A stretch of DNA of 7,952 nucleotides from Clostridiales bacterium (GTDB lineage: Bacteria > Bacillota_A > Clostridia > Christensenellales > Borkfalkiaceae), in contig SVHQ01000072.1 in assembly GCA_015055785.1 (NCBI GenBank), positions 1 through 7,952 of the forward strand, given 5' to 3'. The notes under the pieces were generated by a model. The model had not been told where the DNA came from. It saw nothing but the letters and a program-made list of their open reading frames with translations, and made no database searches. Both the position numbers and the translations under genes were made by a program. This document shows, in pieces, positions 5,192-7,952 of the stretch. Position 1 is the stretch's first letter. Every line of letters begins with the position of its first letter.

Positions 5192-6823
5192 TTACGCTTC
5201 TTCGTCCAACGTTTCCACAACTTCCACCAACGGGAAATCAACGTAGAACATACTGCCTTTTCCCTCTTTCGATTTGACACCGAAATGGAAATGATGGCAT
5301 TCCAACACCGTCTTAACAATGGTAAGCCCCAATCCCGTACCTTTAACGGGGCGTTTGTGCATTTCCGAAGAACGATAGTATCTATCCCATACCGCATCCA
5401 ATTCATCTGCTTTAATCCCCTTCCCCGTGTCTATTACAGAAAAACGGAAAGCATTGTCACCTTGTTTTTGTAAACGCACGTATACGATTTTGTCGTCACC
5501 CGTATAATTGACGGCATTTCCGATGAGATTATACAACACTTGCTCTATTTTTAATTTATCCGCGCGCGTGTACAACCCCTCTTCTATCTCCGTGATGAAT
5601 TGATAGCCGTTGGTCTCCTTTAAATAGGCAAAACGTTCGAGAATAGCCCCCAGCTCTTTCGACATATCAAACAAATCTTCTTGCAAAAGTTCTATACCAG
5701 AGCGCATCTTCGATAAATCCAACACGTCGCCAACAAGAGACGCCAATCTATCCGATTCCTCTATAATGACCTGCGCGTGTTTGTCACGTTTTTCAGGAAT
5801 ATCACCCGAAATTTCTTTAATCATGGACGCGTACGCCTTAATCATCGTTAGAGGGGTCTTGAAATCGTGCGAAACGTTTGCAATCAATTCCTTTTGCATT
5901 CTGTCCGTTTTCGACAGCTCGTCACGGGCAAAATTTAGTGAATCTGCTAATTCCACCATCTCCTCGCCGTAATCCACGCCGTGGAAGTCGATATCGAAGT
6001 TACCGCGCGCCAATTGCTTGGCTTTGTTCGTCATCTCCGCAATCGGTTTCGTCAACCAACCAGAAACCGCACTCGACACGGCAAAGGAAAGCAGGAATAC
6101 GAACACCGCTACCAGCACCATTCTTCCAGACATTTTTGCCGTTGCCATCGCCGCAAGATCCATAGGTTTTCCTACGTATAAATAAATAGGATCTGTGCCG
6201 TAAATCGCTAATTCCGAGCTATATACGGAGGTCTTTTCTATTTCAAAAAAGACCGTTTTTGCGCCTTGCTCTTGCATTGTTGCCAAAATTTCCGCCATTT
6301 CCGCGGAAAAATCATACACCTCGAAAAGCTCTGGCGCAGTAGGGTCGAAATTATGCTCCTGCGGGAATAATACCTGTCCTGATTTATTCAAAATAAACAA
6401 ATCGACGCTGTTGCTGGAAGATAAAAAACGCAAATAACCGCTGAAATCTCGCCCAAATACTTCGGGGATTCCGTCCAAAATCTCGCGTTCTATCTTTTGA
6501 CCCTTTTGCGTTACTTCGCGCAGTGCCTCTCGTTTGTACGTCTGCCGCATAACGACAATTTGCGTCACACCGAAAGACAACACGATGAGCAGCGACATCA
6601 AGGAAAAAATCGCCCAAATCAAGAAATATATGCTCGCATTTTTTTGTTTTCTTCGATAATTGCTTCTGCGCTTTGATCTACGTGAAAATCCAGAACTTTT
6701 TTCTACGTTTGGCGGGGCTTGATTTTGCTTTCTCTTTACGCCAAAATTCCCCCTTAGCCTTTTCAGCTTTTGGGGGATTTTTTTGTTATTTTTTTGTTCC
6801 TCGTTTCCCTTTCTCTTCGCCAT
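5192..6823 (-). CDS. Membrane sensor histidine kinase
   Basis: Two-component sensor of 543 residues. An exceptionally basic cytoplasmic tail (1-62) precedes the first membrane helix (about 64-91). An extracytoplasmic sensing domain follows (about 92-232; SVDLFILNKSGQVLF at 139-153 resembles a PAS/Cache-like strand pair). Then come a second helix (about 234-256), a HAMP linker (about 257-310), the dimerisation helix with ANVSHDFKTPLT and phospho-acceptor H319, and the ATPase domain: N box N432/N436 in NLIGNAVNY, G1 DTGKGI (465-470), F-box-like region, and G2 GTGLGL (495-500). The enzyme should autophosphorylate H319 and pass phosphate to the response regulator encoded 58 bp upstream. The ATG at 6823 has GAAGG 6 nt upstream. 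The signal sensed is unknown. The orthologue (PhoR, VanS or WalK type) cannot be decided from sequence alone. Confidence 0.94.
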   Translation of the reverse strand: MAKRKGNEEQKNNKKIPQKLKRLRGNFGVKRKQNQAPPNVEKSSGFSRRSKRRSNYRRKQKNASIYFLIWAIFSLMSLLIVLSFGVTQIVVMRQTYKREALREVTQKGQKIEREILDGIPEVFGRDFSGYLRFLSSSNSVDLFILNKSGQVLFPQEHNFDPTAPELFEVYDFSAEMAEILATMQEQGAKTVFFEIEKTSVYSSELAIYGTDPIYLYVGKPMDLAAMATAKMSGRMVLVAVFVFLLSFAVSSAVSGWLTKPIAEMTNKAKQLARGNFDIDFHGVDYGEEMVELADSLNFARDELSKTDRMQKELIANVSHDFKTPLTMIKAYASMIKEISGDIPEKRDKHAQVIIEESDRLASLVGDVLDLSKMRSGIELLQEDLFDMSKELGAILERFAYLKETNGYQFITEIEEGLYTRADKLKIEQVLYNLIGNAVNYTGDDKIVYVRLQKQGDNAFRFSVIDTGKGIKADELDAVWDRYYRSSEMHKRPVKGTGLGLTIVKTVLECHHFHFGVKSKEGKGSMFYVDFPLVEVVETLDEEA

Positions 6824-6881
6824 TTTGCGCCTTCTTTTGCTTGTTTTATTGAAAAATGACGCGTATTACGCCGTTATCTTC

Positions 6882-7547
6882 TTATTCTTCAAATTTATAA
6901 CCAAGTCCACGCAAGGTGACGATAAATTTACGGTAATCCTTTAAATTTCCACGCAACATTTTTACGTGTGTATCCACCGTTCTATCATCCCCGTAAAAAT
7001 CAAACCCCCAAACGTCGTAAAGCAATTTCTCACGCGTGAGCGCAATGCCTTTATTCCGCACCAGATAAAAAAGTAATTCGTATTCTTTGGGCGTAAGCTC
7101 TGCTTTTTCCCCGTCTACGTATACGTTTCTGCCTGCCATATCGATTTCTAAGCCCTCAAATTTGAGGACTTCGTTTTTACCCGTCTTGCCATCGCGACGC
7201 TTTGTCACAGCATTGATTCTCGCCATCACTTCCTTAGGAGAAAAGGGTTTGGTGACGTAATCGTCCACGCCCAACTCAAAAGCAAACAGTTTATCGTATT
7301 CCTCACTGCGCGCAGAAAGCATGATTACGGGAATATCCTTTGTTTTCTTGATTTCCTTTACCGCAGAAAAACCGTCCAAATGAGGCATCATAACGTCCAT
7401 TAAAATCAAATCGTAATCATTTTCACGGCAAAGGCGCACCGCTTCCATGCCGTCCGAAGCCTCGAACGCTTGATTCCCCTCAAATTCTACGTACTCGCAA
7501 AGCACGTTTCTAATCATTTCTTCATCATCTACTATTAAAATTTTCAT
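6882..7547 (-). CDS. OmpR/PhoB-family response regulator
   Basis: DNA-binding response regulator of 221 residues. The receiver domain (1-115) has the acidic pair D7/D8, phospho-acceptor D51 in LILMDVMMP, S78 in IMLSAR in place of the common Thr, and K100 in YVTKPF. The winged-helix domain (about 127-221) shows LTPKEYELL (151-159), the recognition-helix region DDRTVDTHVKMLR (187-199) and the closing LRGLGYKF (212-219). Phosphorylation by the kinase encoded just downstream should promote dimerisation and binding to direct repeats. The ATG at 7547 has GAGGG at a 10-nt spacing. A consensus promoter lies about 195 nt upstream, and the leader holds 11-bp-spaced repeats that could be its own binding site. 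Target genes are not visible; cell-envelope control would be a guess. Confidence 0.95.
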   Translation of the reverse strand: MKILIVDDEEMIRNVLCEYVEFEGNQAFEASDGMEAVRLCRENDYDLILMDVMMPHLDGFSAVKEIKKTKDIPVIMLSARSEEYDKLFAFELGVDDYVTKPFSPKEVMARINAVTKRRDGKTGKNEVLKFEGLEIDMAGRNVYVDGEKAELTPKEYELLFYLVRNKGIALTREKLLYDVWGFDFYGDDRTVDTHVKMLRGNLKDYRKFIVTLRGLGYKFEE

Positions 7548-7600
7548 CCGCTGTCTTCCCTCGCATTCGTGTATTCGTTCTGCTTTTTCGCTTTTAATTA

Positions 7601-7670
7601 CGATATATGTCTTTTATATCCTCTCTTTTATAAATATACCCATTTTTTGTTAAACCTAAGACATATAACG
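7601..7670. repeat. 13-nt inverted repeat in the regulator leader
   Basis: CGATATATGTCTT (7601-7613) and AAGACATATAACG (7658-7670) are complementary at 12 of 13 positions and are separated by 44 nt. As RNA this forms one long stem; as DNA it could be two copies of an operator half. Confidence 0.65.
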
Positions 7671-7687
7671 GTGAAATATTCGTGAAA
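7671..7687. repeat. 11-bp-spaced direct repeat GTGAAA
   Basis: GTGAAA occurs at 7671-7676 and 7682-7687, one helical turn apart (TTTCAC-N5-TTTCAC on the minus strand). This spacing is typical for binding sites of OmpR/PhoB-family regulators, and one is encoded just downstream. Binding is inferred. Confidence 0.4.
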
Positions 7688-7712
7688 AATAGAAAGAATA
7701 TTTTTTATCACG
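7681..7712 (-). repeat. Imperfect hairpin in the regulator leader
   Basis: CGUGA (7712-7708) pairs with UCACG (7685-7681). After one mismatch the stem continues with three A-U pairs. The 5' arm of this RNA hairpin is followed by AT-rich sequence without a U tract at the end, so it is not a terminator. Confidence 0.4.
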
Positions 7713-7749
7713 ATTTTACATTCTTTTTAAATACAACGAAAGCTTTTCT

Positions 7750-7778
7750 ATTATAACAGATTTAAAGCCTTTTGTCAA
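7750..7778 (-). promoter_or_regulatory. Consensus sigma-A promoter of the two-component operon
   Basis: Perfect TTGACA (7773-7778), a 17-bp spacer and perfect TATAAT (7750-7755). TG one base before the -10 (TGTTATAAT) makes it also an extended -10. Predicted +1 is near 7743. It lies directly after the terminator of the upstream gene. Confidence 0.93.
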
Positions 7779-7784
7779 CAGTGT

Positions 7785-7818
7785 AAAAAACAGCCCCGAT
7801 GAGAACGGAACTGTCTTT
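7785..7818 (-). terminator. Intrinsic terminator of the upstream gene
   Basis: AAAGACAGUUCCG (7818-7806) pairs with CGGGGCUGU and following U residues (from 7798 on) around a 7-nt loop, with G-U pairs at two inner positions. Six U residues (7790-7785) follow. It starts 8 bp after the stop codon of the gene at the right edge and isolates it from the regulator promoter. Confidence 0.9.
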
Positions 7819-7826
7819 CATCTTTT

Positions 7827-7952
7827 TTATTCAAACTCCTCATAATTCCGCGCCGTGTACGGCGCTCCACCCCCCGATGAATATGGGTCGCAACCTCCGC
7901 CGTGCGGTGACTGTGAGGGGGAAATGGGCATACCATGTCCGTGTTTAAGATC
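7827..7952 (-). CDS. C-terminal end of an unrecognised protein with a Gly/Ser/His-rich tail (partial)
   Basis: The frame is open from the right edge to a TAA at 7827-7829, giving the last 41 residues. They include HGHGMP, a GGGC-DP stretch, SSGGGAPYTA and an acidic end NYEEFE. This looks like a flexible low-complexity tail rather than a folded domain. I do not recognise the family. Support for it being a real gene is the open frame, the stop codon placed 8 bp before a strong terminator in the same direction, and a richer GC content than the adjoining leader. The start and most of the protein lie outside the window, so no function is proposed. Confidence 0.65.
   Translation of the reverse strand, partial: DLKHGHGMPISPSQSPHGGGCDPYSSGGGAPYTARNYEEFE

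Larger units (their letters stand above)
7548..7743 (-). other. Long repeat-rich 5' leader of the response regulator gene
   Basis: About 195 nt separate the predicted transcription start (near 7743) from the ATG. The leader is AT-rich and holds no convincing reading frame. It contains a 32-nt hairpin (7681-7712), an 11-bp-spaced direct repeat (7671-7687), a 13-nt inverted repeat (7601-7613 with 7658-7670), and an imperfect 8-bp tandem (7563-7570, 7571-7578; 7 of 8 match). I do not recognise a known riboswitch class here. Confidence 0.6.

Noticed and set aside
5071..5406. Minus-strand reading frame of 111 residues
   Set aside because: It runs out of frame through the kinase C-terminus, the consensus promoter and the aptamer, and its protein has no family features.
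5766..6181. Plus-strand frames opposite the kinase
   Set aside because: They are shadows of the conserved kinase core, with low-complexity Pro/Arg/Ser composition.
1..7952. CRISPR array, tRNA or rRNA genes, insertion sequence, phage or defence genes
   Set aside because: No regular repeat-spacer pattern, no tRNA or rRNA signatures, and no transposase or integrase frames are visible. The window looks like core chromosome.

Overview
All genes in this window lie on the minus strand, so it reads from right to left. The organism is most likely a low-to-moderate GC Bacillota, probably an uncultured clostridial lineage. The signs are consensus vegetative promoters, GGAGG-type ribosome sites, TTG starts, an FMN riboswitch ahead of a RibU-type riboflavin transporter, and an OmpR-type regulator with a histidine kinase of the 'SHDFKTPLT' type. 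No genus can be named from the sequence alone.

Right edge (7952 to about 7744): the last 41 codons of an unrecognised Gly/Ser/His-rich protein, then a strong intrinsic terminator, then a consensus promoter (TTGACA-17-TATAAT). From about 7743 to 7548 a roughly 195-nt leader, rich in inverted and direct repeats, precedes a response regulator gene (6882-7547). The partner sensor kinase gene follows (5192-6823). No terminator follows the kinase.

Middle (5175 to 4310): sixteen bases after the kinase stop codon a second consensus promoter begins. It drives a complete FMN riboswitch, an intrinsic terminator, and ribU, a membrane riboflavin-binding subunit of an ECF transporter. The true ribU start is downstream of the riboswitch.

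Left part (4288 to 1): a third promoter in the ribU-tsaE gap predicts a transcript starting exactly at the tsaE ATG, that is, leaderless. The cluster is tsaE, tsaB, rimI, an alpha/beta hydrolase gene, a membrane-anchored murF-like gene, and ddl (cut by the window edge). Two junctions are 4-bp ATGA overlaps, and two genes use TTG starts. tsaE and tsaB contribute to the t6A modification of ANN-decoding tRNAs; rimI is their common genomic companion. Ddl makes D-Ala-D-Ala, which MurF adds to the peptidoglycan precursor. The cluster therefore joins translation-fidelity genes to the end of cytoplasmic cell-wall precursor synthesis.

Most notable: a MurF-like ligase whose usual N-terminal substrate domain is replaced by about five membrane segments; the predicted leaderless tsaE; a terminator-like hairpin covering the ddl ribosome site; the structured leader of the regulator; and the riboswitch terminator, which is the only visible stop for transcripts of the two-component genes.
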